DNA of 64,000 nucleotides from Verrucomicrobiia bacterium (GTDB taxonomy: Bacteria; Verrucomicrobiota; Verrucomicrobiia; Limisphaerales; UBA1100): assembly GCA_014239365.1 (NCBI GenBank), contig JAAZZB010000044.1, positions 62,001-126,000 of the forward strand, in the 5' to 3' direction. Positions 1 through 10,417 of the stretch are shown piece by piece (the stretch's first letter is position 1; each line of letters begins with the position of its first letter). A model generated the notes under the pieces. That model saw only the letters and a list, made by a program, of their open reading frames with translations. It was not told where the DNA came from and searched no databases. The translations under genes and the position numbers were made by a program.

Positions 1-1366
1 ACAAGCCGCCATCGCCCGTGAGGCTTTTGATGAGGCCGATAAGCATTGTGACGCAAAAGCTCAGCTTCGGCCCGAAATCACCGCCGCCTTTGAAGATGTC
101 GATGAAGGTGCCCAGCAACATAATTACGTTTGCGAGAATGATTCCGCCAATCAATAGCTTGATTGATAGGTCGCTTTTCGTGGCCACTTCATGAGAGGAT
201 TTTGTGCGGGTGGTGACAAAACAAACGATGCTCGCAGCGATCTTCAAACCCAGCCCGGCGATCATTGCGAGGCCCATCATAACCGAGCCCTTGAATGCCT
301 TAAATGCGTCGATCAACGGCACTCCTTGTCCTTTCGCGGGCACGAGGCACGACAGCACCAGAAACCCTCCCCCCACCACCGCGATAATATAAGCCGGTAA
401 ATTGGACGGCCGATAATGGCGCGCATAACAACCCATCAACATTGCCGTGAGGCCAATGAAAAAAATGATCGGTTGCCCGTGAAGCATTCCCGATGGGGAA
501 GAGAATGTGGGACGTGCGCCCGTCATAATCAGATTGCCGCCAATCGAGACCATCGAAGAGCCACCCGTGCCCGAGCCAAATGCCGAGGCACCGCTGTTGG
601 AAAATAAAATAATCATCAACACCAAGCTGAAGCCAAGCGCCACGCTACAGCGCACAGGATCCTTGGCCGTCTTGGCCATCGCCGCCAACGTGATGCCCAC
701 GATCAACGGGCCGATCATCGCGATGATGTACTCCGCGCTTTTCCCGCCTCCCAAATCAAAATTCGGAAAATCGATTTTGAACGGGCTGAATATCACCATC
801 GGCAAAACCACCCCCACAATTCCAAGGATGCCGAGCGTCATAAACTGCGTGGATTTTTGAGTCTCCTCATCGTATGCACTGTAGGTTCCCGCGACTGCGG
901 GTTGGGGGACGAAGGTGGCGGCGATTTGGCCGGTGCTGCCGGGGACGACTTGGGGGTAGAGTTCGCCGAGCGGTTTCCAGCCGTCCATGCCTTCGTACCA
1001 CGCGCTGTCGGTGGGCAGGAGCTGGCCGCCTTCGAGATGGATTTTTGCCGTCTCGTATTTATACGGCCCGTGCTTTTCGCCTTCGCGGGTAATGTGCACG
1101 GCGGTGTCCGGCGATGGCCCGGCGGCGGCAGCGGGGGCTTCGGTTGTCGGCGCAGCGGGCGGCGGCGGTGGCTCGGCGGCTTTGGTTTCCTGTTCCTCGG
1201 CGAACAATTCTTCCAATGGTTTCCAGCCATCCGCACCCGCGTGCCACGCCAAGTCGGTGCCCTGAAGCGTGCCCTCGCTTAAATATTGTTTGGCAATATC
1301 CTCCGGATACGGGCCAAATTGTTGGCCTTTGCGGGTGATATGAATTTTTCTGGGCTCGTCTGCCAT
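1..1366 (-). CDS. GYF-domain multi-pass membrane protein (3' end beyond window)
   Basis: The minus-strand frame opens at ATG 1366 and runs off the left edge without a stop, giving 455 visible codons. Two tandem GYF_2-type (DUF4339) modules lie near residues 6-55 and 90-137. Each has a GPY turn and a closing DGWKPL motif (GADGWKPLEEL, GMDGWKPLGEL). A Pro/Ala-rich linker joins them, and about six hydrophobic segments follow from residue ~175. GYF_2 modules in bacteria usually bind peptides or partners on the cytoplasmic side of membrane proteins; the ligand here is unknown. The gene diverges from moeA, 92 bp away. I see no enzymatic motif. The domain call is firm, the function is not. Confidence 0.75.
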   Translation of the reverse strand, partial: MADEPRKIHITRKGQQFGPYPEDIAKQYLSEGTLQGTDLAWHAGADGWKPLEELFAEEQETKAAEPPPPPAAPTTEAPAAAAGPSPDTAVHITREGEKHGPYKYETAKIHLEGGQLLPTDSAWYEGMDGWKPLGELYPQVVPGSTGQIAATFVPQPAVAGTYSAYDEETQKSTQFMTLGILGIVGVVLPMVIFSPFKIDFPNFDLGGGKSAEYIIAMIGPLIVGITLAAMAKTAKDPVRCSVALGFSLVLMIILFSNSGASAFGSGTGGSSMVSIGGNLIMTGARPTFSSPSGMLHGQPIIFFIGLTAMLMGCYARHYRPSNLPAYIIAVVGGGFLVLSCLVPAKGQGVPLIDAFKAFKGSVMMGLAMIAGLGLKIAASIVCFVTTRTKSSHEVATKSDLSIKLLIGGIILANVIMLLGTFIDIFKGGGDFGPKLSFCVTMLIGLIKSLTGDGGL

Positions 1367-1458
1367 ATCAGAAACGTTGCGGACACTACACGGAAACCAC
1401 CCGTTTTTCAATGTATTTGGCGTGACCTTTGCCGAGCAATCCGCCAAGACCAACCGCG

Positions 1459-2640
1459 ATGTACACATTGGAAGAAGCCCGCGCGGAAATGCTGACGCAC
1501 ATCGCGCCGTTGCCAGCGGAAACCATTCCGCTCGCGCAAGCCGCCAACCGTGTGCTTGCCGCTGAAGTGCGGGCGGCGGTTAATCTCCCGCGCTTTGATA
1601 ATTCCGCAATGGATGGCTACGCCGTGCGCGCCGCCGAAGCAAACAAAGGCGCAACGCTGAAGTGCATCGGTGAAGTGCCTGCGGGCAGTTCATTTGAAAA
1701 CGAATTAGGCGCGGGCGAGTGCGTGCGAATTTTTACCGGCTCGCCAATGCCCGCCGGAGCTAATGCCGTGGTGATGCAGGAAGACTCGCGCGTCGACGGC
1801 GACACCATCGAAATCACCGATGGCGCCAAACCCTTCGAGCACGTTCGCTTGCGCGGCGAGGATGTGAAAACCGACGAAGTGATTGGCCGCGCGGGCGAAC
1901 GTTTGCACGCGGGGCGATTGCAATTGCTCGGCAGCGCGGGCGTGGCGGAAGTCAGCGTGCATCGCCAACCCATCGTGGCTGTGCTGGCCACGGGCGATGA
2001 ATTGCGCGAACCCGGCGAAGAGCTTGGCGCGGGTGGCATTCACGAAAGCAACCGACTGGCGCTCGCCGAACTCATCCGCCAATGCGGTGCTGCGCCGCGC
2101 GTGCAACCGCTGGTGCGCGACACGATGGAGGCGACGATGGCGGCACTGCAAACCGCCTTCGCCGAATGCGATGCGGTGGTGACTTCCGGCGGCGTGTCCG
2201 TGGGTGATCACGATTATGTAAAAGCCGCGTTTGAAAAACTGGGTGGCTCACTGGATTTTTGGCGGGTAAACATTAAGCCGGGCAAGCCATTCGTTTTTGG
2301 TCGGCTTGAGGGCAAACCGCTTTTCGGTGTGCCGGGCAATCCGGTTTCGGCGATGGTCACGTTTCTCGTTTTAGCGCGCCCGGCGTTGATGCAGTTGCAG
2401 GGCGCAGCAGATTTGAATTTGCCCGCCCATCCCGGTGTGCTTGCCGATCCGCTGGCCAATCGCGGTGACCGGCGCCATTTTATGCGCGTCCGCGTGGACG
2501 CCAAAGGAACGGTGTGCGCCACCGGCTTGCAAGCTTCGCACGCAGTCAGCTCGCTGGGGGAAGCCAATGGGCTTGTGGATGTGCCGCCGGAAACTAATCT
2601 GGCGGAAGGGGAGAGGGTGGAGGTGTTGAGATTCGCCTAA
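1459..2640 (+). CDS. moeA: molybdopterin molybdenumtransferase MoeA
   Basis: 393 residues, the usual MoeA size. MoeA inserts molybdate into adenylylated molybdopterin in the last step of Mo-cofactor synthesis in the cytoplasm. Visible family motifs are FDNSAMDGYAVRA near residue 45, ATGDEL near 180, SGGVSVGDHDYVK near 245 and GVPGNPVSAMV near 295, followed by a C-terminal domain IV. I chose ATG 1459 over an upstream in-frame TTG at 1429 because homology begins at MYTLEEA. No other moa/mog/mob gene lies in the window, so the pathway is split elsewhere. The downstream 120 bp hold an inverted repeat rather than a clear terminator. Confidence 0.95.
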   Translation: MYTLEEARAEMLTHIAPLPAETIPLAQAANRVLAAEVRAAVNLPRFDNSAMDGYAVRAAEANKGATLKCIGEVPAGSSFENELGAGECVRIFTGSPMPAGANAVVMQEDSRVDGDTIEITDGAKPFEHVRLRGEDVKTDEVIGRAGERLHAGRLQLLGSAGVAEVSVHRQPIVAVLATGDELREPGEELGAGGIHESNRLALAELIRQCGAAPRVQPLVRDTMEATMAALQTAFAECDAVVTSGGVSVGDHDYVKAAFEKLGGSLDFWRVNIKPGKPFVFGRLEGKPLFGVPGNPVSAMVTFLVLARPALMQLQGAADLNLPAHPGVLADPLANRGDRRHFMRVRVDAKGTVCATGLQASHAVSSLGEANGLVDVPPETNLAEGERVEVLRFA

Positions 2641-2646
2641 TTAATT

Positions 2647-2735
2647 CCCAATGACCAAAACCCAATCCCCAAGGAATTCCCAAGCTCCAATGTTCAAAGG
2701 GGCATCGTTGGGTCTTGGTCATTGAGCCTTGGGAT
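2647..2735. repeat. Imperfect long inverted repeat between convergent genes
   Basis: Between the convergent moeA and DUF2339 genes, the left arm around 2647-2666 (CCCAATGACCAAAACCCAA) pairs imperfectly with the right arm around 2708-2726 (TTGGGTCTTGGTCATTG). Further short CCAAGG/CCTTGG pieces lie inside. I recall similar 'ccaatgaccaa' repeats from other PVC genomes, but no second copy is in this window. It may act as a bidirectional terminator, although no T tract follows. Confidence 0.5.
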
Positions 2736-2760
2736 TTTCCTACAGGTATTCTTTCAACTT

Positions 2761-5397
2761 CTACTGATACTTGTGATACAGCCCGCTGAGCACGATTAGG
2801 ATCACGCCCAATCCCATAAAAGTGAGAATGCGTGGGACGCCGTCGAGCTTGCTCCACGCGAGGAAGACGAGATTGGTTGTGGCGGCGAGCATCACGATGA
2901 GGCCGAAGATGCGGTGCGTGCGTTCGGCGGCGTAGAGGCCGAGGCCAATGTAAATACCGGCGAGCAGTCCCCACGTGAGCACGTCCAAATCGCCGGGCAC
3001 CATTCGCGAGGCCCATACCCACAGGCTGAGGTTCATCGCCACAATCAACAGCACGTGCCCGACTTCGGGGATAATATTTTCCGTGTCGCGTTTGCGCGCG
3101 AAATATTGCGCGCCCAACAGCAGGGCAATCGCCAGCCCATCCCACGCCACCGGTTCGTGCCAATGAAAAGCGCAGTGCCAGCCGAACATCATCCATCCGA
3201 GCAACCCAAACGCGGCGCCAACTAAAATGCGTTCGAAACGCGTGCGCCGCGCGTGGGCCATTATATGGCCGATGGCTACGGCGCTGAAGGTGACAAATAA
3301 ATATTCCGGTGCCACAAAACTATACCCCCACGCGAGCACCAACAACCAGCCGAACAGAAAATAAACCGACGTGTTCGCCTTGGCCAATTTGGCGAGCGGA
3401 CTTTGTGGGTCGTCAATCAGCATGCGCGCGTGCAGCAGAAAATGGCTCATCCCCAGCATCGCCAGCGCGGGGATGAGGGAAAGCACGCGATCGGCATCGG
3501 CGCCCATCATTTTGAAGGGCGAAAATAATGCGGCCACCACCAGCCACGCCTGCGCGGCCATCAGCGCGGGCGTCAGCCGCAACATCAACGCGCCCGTGCT
3601 GAGCGCGATGCCGATGACGGGCAGCATCCACAACAGCCGCTCGTCCGCGACAAATTTGATGGCGATGAATAGCCCCACCAAAACCGCCGTGACCTGTCCC
3701 ACCGCGCTGGTGGGCGCGATGTATTTCTCGGCCGATTCGAATCGTTTTCGCAAATTCTCCTGCGAGCGATTGAGTGCCCACGCGTTGGCCAGCAGCAGCA
3801 CGGGCGCGATGAGCGCCAACCCCCAAGTCAGTTCGTTGCCCGGCAAAAAAGTTTGCGGCACTACCATCGCCGCGCCGCCCCACAACTCCAGTTGACCCAC
3901 GCCAAACAATTGCATCGACCGCATCGCCCAACCGAATCCCGTGAACGCCAGCCCCAGCAATGCCAGACACCATGTGGCATTATTGAGGTCGAAATTCAGT
4001 CCGATGCCCAGCGCGATGAGCACGGCCGCCAGCGCCAGCAATTCGTTGGCCAACCCTTTTTCATCCGGCAACTGCCGCCGCAAAAATCCGTGCAGTGCCG
4101 CCAACGCCAAACCATACACCAGCGGGAACACCCAATAATTTCCCCGCATTTCCGGAAGCGCGAGCAGTGTGAATGTGATGAAACAAAAATACGCGATGTT
4201 ATTGATGTGAATGAAGCTGGCGCGCCGGGCGGCACTCATTGTTTCGTGGCGGGTGAGGAGGGCCGCCAGCGTGAAGATGATCCAGTACGCCGTGAGAAAT
4301 CCCGCGCCATTCCAGAACCCCGCGTCAATGCCCGCCGGATGCATAAATCGCCAATAACCAAATCCGGCGAAGGTGGTGACGAGACTCAGAAAAGGAAGGT
4401 TAGCCCAACGATTGCGAATGACAAACACCGTGGCCGCGATGGCAAGCGCCACGTTGGAGAGCAGCGTGAAGCCTACGTGCGCGCCCGTGGCGTCGTGGAT
4501 GAGCGGCACGTACGAGGCATAATACGCGCCGGCAATGGCGAACATTGCCATCACTTCCGAGCGCCTTCGCGTGGCCACTACGACGATAAAAATCGCCCAA
4601 GCCGCAAGCAGCACGCCCGCCAACACGGGGCTTCCGATGAGGCCAAGATACGGGCGCTCCACAAAATAAAGTGCGTACGTGGAAAAATACACGGCGGCAA
4701 AACCGCCGCCGGTCAGCACTTCCGAATAATTTTTTAAAGACTTAAACCGCCGATGCAACCACAGCCCCGCCGTCAGCATTCCAAAGCTGACCGCATATAA
4801 TAGTGACGCATTGATATAAGGGCGCACCGAGTCGCTGATGCCCTCGTAGCCCATTCGCGCGAGATACACCAAGCCGGTGAGCACCATCAACACGCCCAAC
4901 CGCACCAACCACACTTTGCCAATTTGCAATTCAAACGAGCCTTTGTTCGCAGGCGCAACGGGCGCAACAGGAATGGGTTCAATCGCAGGTTGCGGAATGG
5001 GCTCGGGAGCAGGATCAATTTCCGGCAACGTGGGCAGCGGTTTTTTGGGTTGCACCGTCGAAGGAATCGGATCGGGCGTCGGCGAAGGCACGACCGGTGC
5101 GGGCGCTTGTTCCGGGGTTGCCGATGCGGTCGGATCCAAAACCGGTGGTAAATCCGAGAGCTCCGCCTTGGCTGGAACAAATGAGGCGGTTTGGGAAGTT
5201 GTGTGAGAAGGGCCTTCGGTTCCGCCCATTTGCTGGCACAGCCCTTCAATTTGCTGCGCCTGCGCGCGGGTTTGGTTTTCCAAAGTAACCACGCGTTGAC
5301 TCAAATGCCTGACGGAATTCGCGCTCGTAGACCGCGCCGCAATCGCAATCAATCCAACCACCAGCAATACCGTTGAGAAAAAGCACATCCATTCCAT
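2761..5397 (-). CDS. DUF2339 family polytopic membrane protein
   Basis: 878 residues from ATG 5397. An open frame extends further upstream to 5757, but that stretch overlaps the start of metH and shows no homology, so I reject it. An N-terminal hydrophobic helix (LLVVGLIAIAA) is followed by a coiled-coil stretch (residues ~20-45) and a Pro/Ala-rich linker. From residue ~165 there are about 25 hydrophobic segments. The FELQIGKVWLVRLGVLM entry into the membrane domain is typical of DUF2339 (predicted membrane protein, function unknown). It is divergent from metH, with 150 bp between starts, and convergent with moeA. No catalytic residues can be assigned. Confidence 0.85.
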   Translation of the reverse strand: MEWMCFFSTVLLVVGLIAIAARSTSANSVRHLSQRVVTLENQTRAQAQQIEGLCQQMGGTEGPSHTTSQTASFVPAKAELSDLPPVLDPTASATPEQAPAPVVPSPTPDPIPSTVQPKKPLPTLPEIDPAPEPIPQPAIEPIPVAPVAPANKGSFELQIGKVWLVRLGVLMVLTGLVYLARMGYEGISDSVRPYINASLLYAVSFGMLTAGLWLHRRFKSLKNYSEVLTGGGFAAVYFSTYALYFVERPYLGLIGSPVLAGVLLAAWAIFIVVVATRRRSEVMAMFAIAGAYYASYVPLIHDATGAHVGFTLLSNVALAIAATVFVIRNRWANLPFLSLVTTFAGFGYWRFMHPAGIDAGFWNGAGFLTAYWIIFTLAALLTRHETMSAARRASFIHINNIAYFCFITFTLLALPEMRGNYWVFPLVYGLALAALHGFLRRQLPDEKGLANELLALAAVLIALGIGLNFDLNNATWCLALLGLAFTGFGWAMRSMQLFGVGQLELWGGAAMVVPQTFLPGNELTWGLALIAPVLLLANAWALNRSQENLRKRFESAEKYIAPTSAVGQVTAVLVGLFIAIKFVADERLLWMLPVIGIALSTGALMLRLTPALMAAQAWLVVAALFSPFKMMGADADRVLSLIPALAMLGMSHFLLHARMLIDDPQSPLAKLAKANTSVYFLFGWLLVLAWGYSFVAPEYLFVTFSAVAIGHIMAHARRTRFERILVGAAFGLLGWMMFGWHCAFHWHEPVAWDGLAIALLLGAQYFARKRDTENIIPEVGHVLLIVAMNLSLWVWASRMVPGDLDVLTWGLLAGIYIGLGLYAAERTHRIFGLIVMLAATTNLVFLAWSKLDGVPRILTFMGLGVILIVLSGLYHKYQ

Positions 5398-5479
5398 ATC
5401 GCCAGAATACCGTATCGGCTCCATTCGGGGCAAATCGATTCTCGTGCGGCCATCATCGACTGACTCAATACAAAAACAT

Positions 5480-5503
5480 ATCAACGTATCCGGATATGAT
5501 GAT
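5480..5503. promoter_or_regulatory. 24-bp palindrome upstream of metH (candidate operator)
   Basis: The half-sites are ATCAACGTATCC (5480-5491) and GGATATGATGAT (5492-5503), centred on TCCGGA. Twenty of 24 positions are symmetrical. The site ends 45 bp before the metH ATG and just upstream of a possible -35 (TTGACG, 5511-5516). ArsR-family SahR repressors that sense S-adenosylhomocysteine are known to control metH in several Proteobacteria through palindromes. Whether this site belongs to such a regulator is inference. No riboswitch-like structure was recognised in this gap. Confidence 0.55.
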
Positions 5504-5547
5504 TTTACTGTTGACGTTATCAGGTGGCGGGTTAAGCTCTTCGCGGT

Positions 5548-8500
5548 ATGAAAAACTCGCCCATCATCGACGAGCTGCGGGAGCGGTTGGCGTCGCGCAT
5601 CCTGTTTTTGGATGGCGCGATGGGCACGATGGTGCAGCGGCATTCGCTGGAAGAAGCGGACTTTCGCGGGGAACGCTTTGCCGATCATTCGGGCGACTTG
5701 AAGGGCAACAACGATTTGCTGTCGCTCACGCGGCCGGAAATCATTCGCGGCATTCACACGGAATTTCTTGAGGCCGGCAGTGACATCATCGAAACCAATA
5801 CCTTCAGCGCCACGCGCATTGGGATGGCGGATTATTCGTTGGAGGAAGTTGCGCGCGAATTAAACGTCGCAAGCGCAAAGCTCGCACGCGAAGCGGTCGA
5901 GGCCGTGATGGCGAAGGATGCGTCGCGGCGCTGTTACGTGGCCGGCGCGATTGGGCCGACCAATCGCACGGCGTCGCTTTCGCCCGATGTGAACGATCCG
6001 GCGTATCGCGCGGTGACGTTCGATGATCTCGTGGCAACGTACCGCGAGCAGACCGAAGGGCTCATCGAAGGCGGCGTGGATATTTTGCTGCCGGAGACGA
6101 CCTTCGACACGCTGAACCTCAAGGCGGCACTGTTCGCGATTGAACAGGTCTTTGAGGAAACCGGCGAGCGATTGCCGGTGATGGTTTCGGTGACGATCAC
6201 TGATGCCTCCGGTCGCACGCTTTCGGGCCAGACGACCGAGGCGTTTTGGAATTCCATCGCGCACGCGAAGCCTTTTACCGTGGGCATCAACTGCGCGCTC
6301 GGCGCGAAAGAAATGGCGCCGTACATCCGCGAGCTGTCGCGCATTGCGGATACGTTTGTGCATTGCTACCCAAACGCCGGCTTGCCCAATCCGCTCGCGG
6401 AAACCGGCTACGACGAGCGGCCCGTCGATACCGCGGAAGCGTTGCGCGATTTGGCGGAGCAAGGGTTGCTGAATGTCGCGGGCGGTTGCTGTGGCACCAC
6501 GCCGGCGCATTTGAAGGCGATCATCGAATCGCTCACCGACGTGAAGCCGCGCGTGCCGCAAACCCGCAAGGCGACGCTGCGGCTCAGCGGTTTGGAGCCG
6601 CAAGCGATTGGTGATACGCCGGGGCAACTCGCAATGGTCGGCGAACGCACCAACGTGATGGGCTCGCCGAAGTTCAAAAAACTCATCAAAGAAGATGACT
6701 TCGAAGGCGCGCTCGCGCTTGCACGGCAACAAGTGGAAAACGGCGCGAACGTCATCGACATTTGTTTTGACGAAGGCTTGCTCGATGCCGAGGCGTGTAT
6801 GAAACGCTTTTTGAATTTGCTGGGCTCCGATCCGGATATTTCGCGCGTGCCGATTATGGTGGATAGCTCCAAATGGAGCGTGCTTGAGGTGGGCCTGAAA
6901 TGTTTGCAGGGCAAAGGCATCGTAAACTCCATCAGCCTCAAAGGCGGTGAAGAAGAATTCCTGCGCCAAGCCGCGTTGTGCCAGCGTTACGGCGCGGCCG
7001 CGGTGGTGATGGCGTTCGATGAAAAAGGCCAAGCCGCGACGGTCGATGACAAAGTGGCCATCGCCGAACGCGCGTACACACTGCTCACGGAGAAACTAAA
7101 TTTCACCCCGGAGGACATTATTTTTGACCTCAACATCTTGACCGTCGCCACCGGAATGGACGAGCACAACGATTACGCGGTGAACTTCATCGAAGGCGTG
7201 CGCCGCGTAAAAGAAGTGTGCCCCGGCGCGCGCACGAGCGGCGGCGTGAGCAACATTTCGTTTTCATTCCGCGGCAACAACACCGTGCGCGAGGCGATGC
7301 ACTCCGCGTTTTTGTTTCACGCTGTCGAGGCCGGATTGGATATGGGCATCGTGAACGCCGGGATGCTTGAGGTGTACGAGCAAATTGAGCCGGAACTGCT
7401 CGAGCACGTTGAGGATGTTTTGCTCAATCGCCGCGCGGATGCGACGGATCGACTCATTGATTACGCGGAAAAATTCAAGGGCGTTAAAAAAGAACGCGCC
7501 GCCATTGATCAAAAATGGCGGGACGAACCCGTGGCCGCGCGCCTGAGTCACGCGTTGGTGAATGGCATCACGGAATTTATTGAGGCCGATACTGAAGAAG
7601 CGCGCGCTGCTGCCGCGCGGCCGTTGGAGGTCATCGAAGGGCCGCTGATGGACGGGATGAAAGTCGTCGGCAAACTCTTCGGCGCGGGCAAAATGTTTCT
7701 GCCGCAAGTAGTCAAAAGCGCGCGTGTGATGAAAAAGGCCGTGGCTTATCTCACGCCGTTTATGGAAGCGGAAAAGCAAGAGGGCGACGAGGATTCGGCC
7801 AACACGATGGTGATCGCCACCGTGAAGGGCGACGTGCACGACATCGGTAAAAACATCGTGGGCGTCGTGCTCGGCTGCAATGGCTACAAAGTCGTGGACC
7901 TCGGCGTGATGGTGGATTGCGACACAATTTTGAAAGCCGCCGAGGAACACAAAGCCGACATCATCGGAATGAGCGGCCTCATTACGCCTTCGCTCGATGA
8001 AATGATTTTCAACGCCAAAGAAATGCAACGGCGCGGATTGAAAACGCCGCTGCTCATCGGCGGCGCGACCACCAGCAAAATGCATACGGCAGTCAAAATC
8101 GCGCCTTCGTATGAGGGCTCAATCTGCCACGTACTCGACGCCTCGCTGGTGGTCGGCGTGTGCAATGATTTGCTAAGCGAAACTCGTCGCGCGGATTTTC
8201 AGGCGGAACTCGAGGTGGAACACGAACGCTTGCGCGAGAAATTCGCCGGCGGCGATGACGGCCGCAAAGACATCGTGCCGCTTGCCCGAGCACGAGCCGC
8301 CGCGCCGTCCTTCGACTGGGCGACCGAGGAAATTCGCAAACCGGAAATCTTGGGTCTTCAACATTTTGAATCCATCCCGCTGGACGTGTTGGCCACCTAC
8401 ATTGATTGGTCGCCCTACTTTTGGGCGTGGCAATTGCACGGCGTGTACCCGACCATTTTCAACAAACCGGAAGTCGGCACCGAGGCAAAGAAACTGTTTG

Positions 8501-9279
8501 CCGACGGCAAAAAAATGCTCGAGGACATCATCGTCAATCAACGATTTACCTCCCGCGCCGTAGCGGGTTTTTGGCCGGCCAACGCGGTGGGTGATGATGT
8601 AGAAATTTACAGCGATGAAACGCGCGCGGAACAACTCGCCACGTTTTATTTCCTGCGCCAACAGCGACAGAAAAAAGAAGGCCAAATTTGCCGCAGCTTG
8701 TCCGACAACGTCGCCCCCAAAGACAGCGGCCGCATCGATTACTTTGGCGGATTCGCAGTGACGATGGGGCGGGAAGTCGAGGAGTACGCCGCCACCTTCC
8801 GCGATGCGGGCGATGATTACACCGCCATCATCGTGCAATCGCTCGGCGATCGCTTGGCCGAAGCCTCCGCCGAATATCTCCACAAAACCCTGCGCCACCA
8901 ATGCGGCATCGGCCAGAATGAAGGGTTCGCGGCGGAAACCAAACTCGATGAAGAGCAGGCGAAATTTTTGATCAAAGAAAAATACCGCGGCATTCGACCG
9001 GCCGCCGGTTATCCCTCGTGCCCGGATCACAGCGAGAAAGCGACCCTTTGGAAACTGCTCGAAGCGGAGCAACGCACCGGCGCCACGCTCACTACCAGTT
9101 TTGCGATGAAACCCCCTTCGAGCGTGAGCGGGTTTTACTTGAATCACTCGGACGCAAAATATTTTAACCTCGGTCGCCTTGGCGAAGATCAAGTCGCCGA
9201 CTACGCCAAACGCAAAAACATTTCCCAAGCCGAAGCCGAGAAATGGCTCCGGCCGCATTTAGGATATGATGAAGAATAA
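5548..9279 (+). CDS. metH: cobalamin-dependent methionine synthase MetH
   Basis: 1243 residues, close to E. coli MetH (1227). It transfers the methyl of methyltetrahydrofolate via cobalamin to homocysteine. Domains in order: homocysteine-binding barrel (~10-325, zinc-site Cys ~248 and the [12 protein letters not shown] pair ~312); methyltetrahydrofolate-binding barrel (~355-620); cobalamin cap and Rossmann domains (~650-900) with [11 protein letters not shown] at ~761, whose His ligates cobalt; and the reactivation domain, with the AdoMet-binding [14 protein letters not shown] at ~1150. All modules appear complete, so the enzyme should be self-reactivating with flavodoxin. The upstream palindrome probably controls it. 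Its 3' end overlaps the next gene by 14 nt. Confidence 0.98.
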   Translation: MKNSPIIDELRERLASRILFLDGAMGTMVQRHSLEEADFRGERFADHSGDLKGNNDLLSLTRPEIIRGIHTEFLEAGSDIIETNTFSATRIGMADYSLEEVARELNVASAKLAREAVEAVMAKDASRRCYVAGAIGPTNRTASLSPDVNDPAYRAVTFDDLVATYREQTEGLIEGGVDILLPETTFDTLNLKAALFAIEQVFEETGERLPVMVSVTITDASGRTLSGQTTEAFWNSIAHAKPFTVGINCALGAKEMAPYIRELSRIADTFVHCYPNAGLPNPLAETGYDERPVDTAEALRDLAEQGLLNVAGGCCGTTPAHLKAIIESLTDVKPRVPQTRKATLRLSGLEPQAIGDTPGQLAMVGERTNVMGSPKFKKLIKEDDFEGALALARQQVENGANVIDICFDEGLLDAEACMKRFLNLLGSDPDISRVPIMVDSSKWSVLEVGLKCLQGKGIVNSISLKGGEEEFLRQAALCQRYGAAAVVMAFDEKGQAATVDDKVAIAERAYTLLTEKLNFTPEDIIFDLNILTVATGMDEHNDYAVNFIEGVRRVKEVCPGARTSGGVSNISFSFRGNNTVREAMHSAFLFHAVEAGLDMGIVNAGMLEVYEQIEPELLEHVEDVLLNRRADATDRLIDYAEKFKGVKKERAAIDQKWRDEPVAARLSHALVNGITEFIEADTEEARAAAARPLEVIEGPLMDGMKVVGKLFGAGKMFLPQVVKSARVMKKAVAYLTPFMEAEKQEGDEDSANTMVIATVKGDVHDIGKNIVGVVLGCNGYKVVDLGVMVDCDTILKAAEEHKADIIGMSGLITPSLDEMIFNAKEMQRRGLKTPLLIGGATTSKMHTAVKIAPSYEGSICHVLDASLVVGVCNDLLSETRRADFQAELEVEHERLREKFAGGDDGRKDIVPLARARAAAPSFDWATEEIRKPEILGLQHFESIPLDVLATYIDWSPYFWAWQLHGVYPTIFNKPEVGTEAKKLFADGKKMLEDIIVNQRFTSRAVAGFWPANAVGDDVEIYSDETRAEQLATFYFLRQQRQKKEGQICRSLSDNVAPKDSGRIDYFGGFAVTMGREVEEYAATFRDAGDDYTAIIVQSLGDRLAEASAEYLHKTLRHQCGIGQNEGFAAETKLDEEQAKFLIKEKYRGIRPAAGYPSCPDHSEKATLWKLLEAEQRTGATLTTSFAMKPPSSVSGFYLNHSDAKYFNLGRLGEDQVADYAKRKNISQAEAEKWLRPHLGYDEE

Positions 9280-10024
9280 AACAAAACGCACCCGCGCATT
9301 CACACTCATCGAGTTACTGGTCGTCATTGCCATCATCGGCATTTTGGCGAGCCTCTTGCTTCCCACTTTGGCTAAGGCCAAACAGCGCGGAATGACCGCC
9401 CAAAGTCGCAACAACCTTTTGCAAATCGGCCAAGCCTCAACGATGTACGAGGACGACCACGACGGCGAGTTGGCGGGCGTGGCCGATTCCACCGGCGTGC
9501 AGTTTTTTGGCCGCTACTTGGGGCCCGGCAAGGCGGTGGATTTTGCCGGCGGCAGCCTCAGCCCCTACGTGGACAACGCCGCGCGCGTTTGGAAAGATCC
9601 CGGTTTCCGTTCGTACAGTCGCCGCGCCAAGGGCCACACGTGCAGCTACGGTTACAATCACCATTATCTAAATAATCTGGAACAATCCGGAAACTGGTGG
9701 GATCCAAATTACAGCTATCAATGGCGCGGCATCGATTCCCAGCAAATGCAACGCCCGGTGGAGACGGTGCTCTTCGGCGATTCCGCCCGCAACTGGATGG
9801 GGCCGCTCGAGGAAAATTGGTTTTGGACGCCCCCCTCCCAAGCGCGCGCGTGGCCCGGCTGGGAAACGGCTTACGCTCATTTTCGCCATCAGGGTCGGTG
9901 CACCATTCTGTGGGGCGATGGCCATGTGGAGGCGTTGTTGCCTTATGACAAGTGGTCGCTCAATCGCCATCACTTAGGCTACATTTGCGGGCTTGATGAC
10001 AAGCATTTCAAACTGGAAAAATAA
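9266..10024 (+). CDS. pseudopilin-like secreted protein with H-X9-DG-type end
   Basis: 252 residues. A class III prepilin signal lies at residues ~10-30 ([20 protein letters not shown]), with the Glu at +5 expected for cleavage and N-methylation by a prepilin peptidase. Near the C-terminus [19 protein letters not shown] fits the H-X9-DG pattern common in the very large pseudopilin families of PVC bacteria. The rest has Trp/Tyr-rich loops. Such proteins are thought to be exported type II-like surface proteins; their individual roles are mostly unknown. The ATG at 9266 lies inside the metH 3' end, suggesting translational coupling. A second ATG at 9269 is equally possible. Confidence 0.85.
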   Translation: MMKNKTKRTRAFTLIELLVVIAIIGILASLLLPTLAKAKQRGMTAQSRNNLLQIGQASTMYEDDHDGELAGVADSTGVQFFGRYLGPGKAVDFAGGSLSPYVDNAARVWKDPGFRSYSRRAKGHTCSYGYNHHYLNNLEQSGNWWDPNYSYQWRGIDSQQMQRPVETVLFGDSARNWMGPLEENWFWTPPSQARAWPGWETAYAHFRHQGRCTILWGDGHVEALLPYDKWSLNRHHLGYICGLDDKHFKLEK

Positions 10025-10417
10025 ATGAGCCGCACTCAATTAATCATCATCGCCGTGGCTGTGGTTGTCGTCGGAGTGACTGTGTTCACGCGGCCAAAGG
10101 ACAATGAGTTTGCCGATCGCGATGTGGCGCTGGACTCCAAGGAAGCAAAGGCCGCGTTGGCGATTATTGAAAAGCTCGCCGAATCCACCAACCATCTTGC
10201 GGCGAATTTGAGCGCCGAAGCCCCGCCGATGGCGCGCCAGCAGCTCTTGCAACTTTCGCAAACACTCACCCAAGCCGCCAGCGTGAAACTTAAGGAAGTG
10301 TCGTGGCGCGGCGAATATTTGAGTGTTGCGGTGACTTGTTCACCCGCGACGGAGCATTGGTTTTATCTGGCCGAAGATGATGATGGGCAGTTAAAACTCC
10401 TCGGCGTGCAACAATGA
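10025..10417 (+). CDS. hypothetical membrane-anchored protein
   Basis: 130 residues, starting directly after the TAA of the preceding pseudopilin gene. An N-terminal hydrophobic anchor (LIIIAVAVVVVGVTVF, residues 6-21) is followed by a short soluble domain. A helical segment at ~38-88 precedes a predicted beta-rich end (VSWRGEYLSVAVTCS). I do not recognise a family. Its placement between the pseudopilin and a membrane protein with tight spacing suggests one operon downstream of metH. Confidence 0.7.
   Translation: MSRTQLIIIAVAVVVVGVTVFTRPKDNEFADRDVALDSKEAKAALAIIEKLAESTNHLAANLSAEAPPMARQQLLQLSQTLTQAASVKLKEVSWRGEYLSVAVTCSPATEHWFYLAEDDDGQLKLLGVQQ

Noticed and set aside
5398-5547. Cobalamin or SAM riboswitch before metH
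   Set aside because: No B12-box or SAM-type helix pattern seen; the gap is short and dominated by a protein-operator-like palindrome.
5398-5757. 120-codon N-terminal extension of the DUF2339 gene into metH
   Set aside because: Extends over the metH start and its first 70 codons; homology and the membrane anchor begin at ATG 5397.
8173-9258. 361-codon minus-strand frame inside metH
   Set aside because: Antisense shadow of the conserved AdoMet-activation domain; no family motif or ribosome site.
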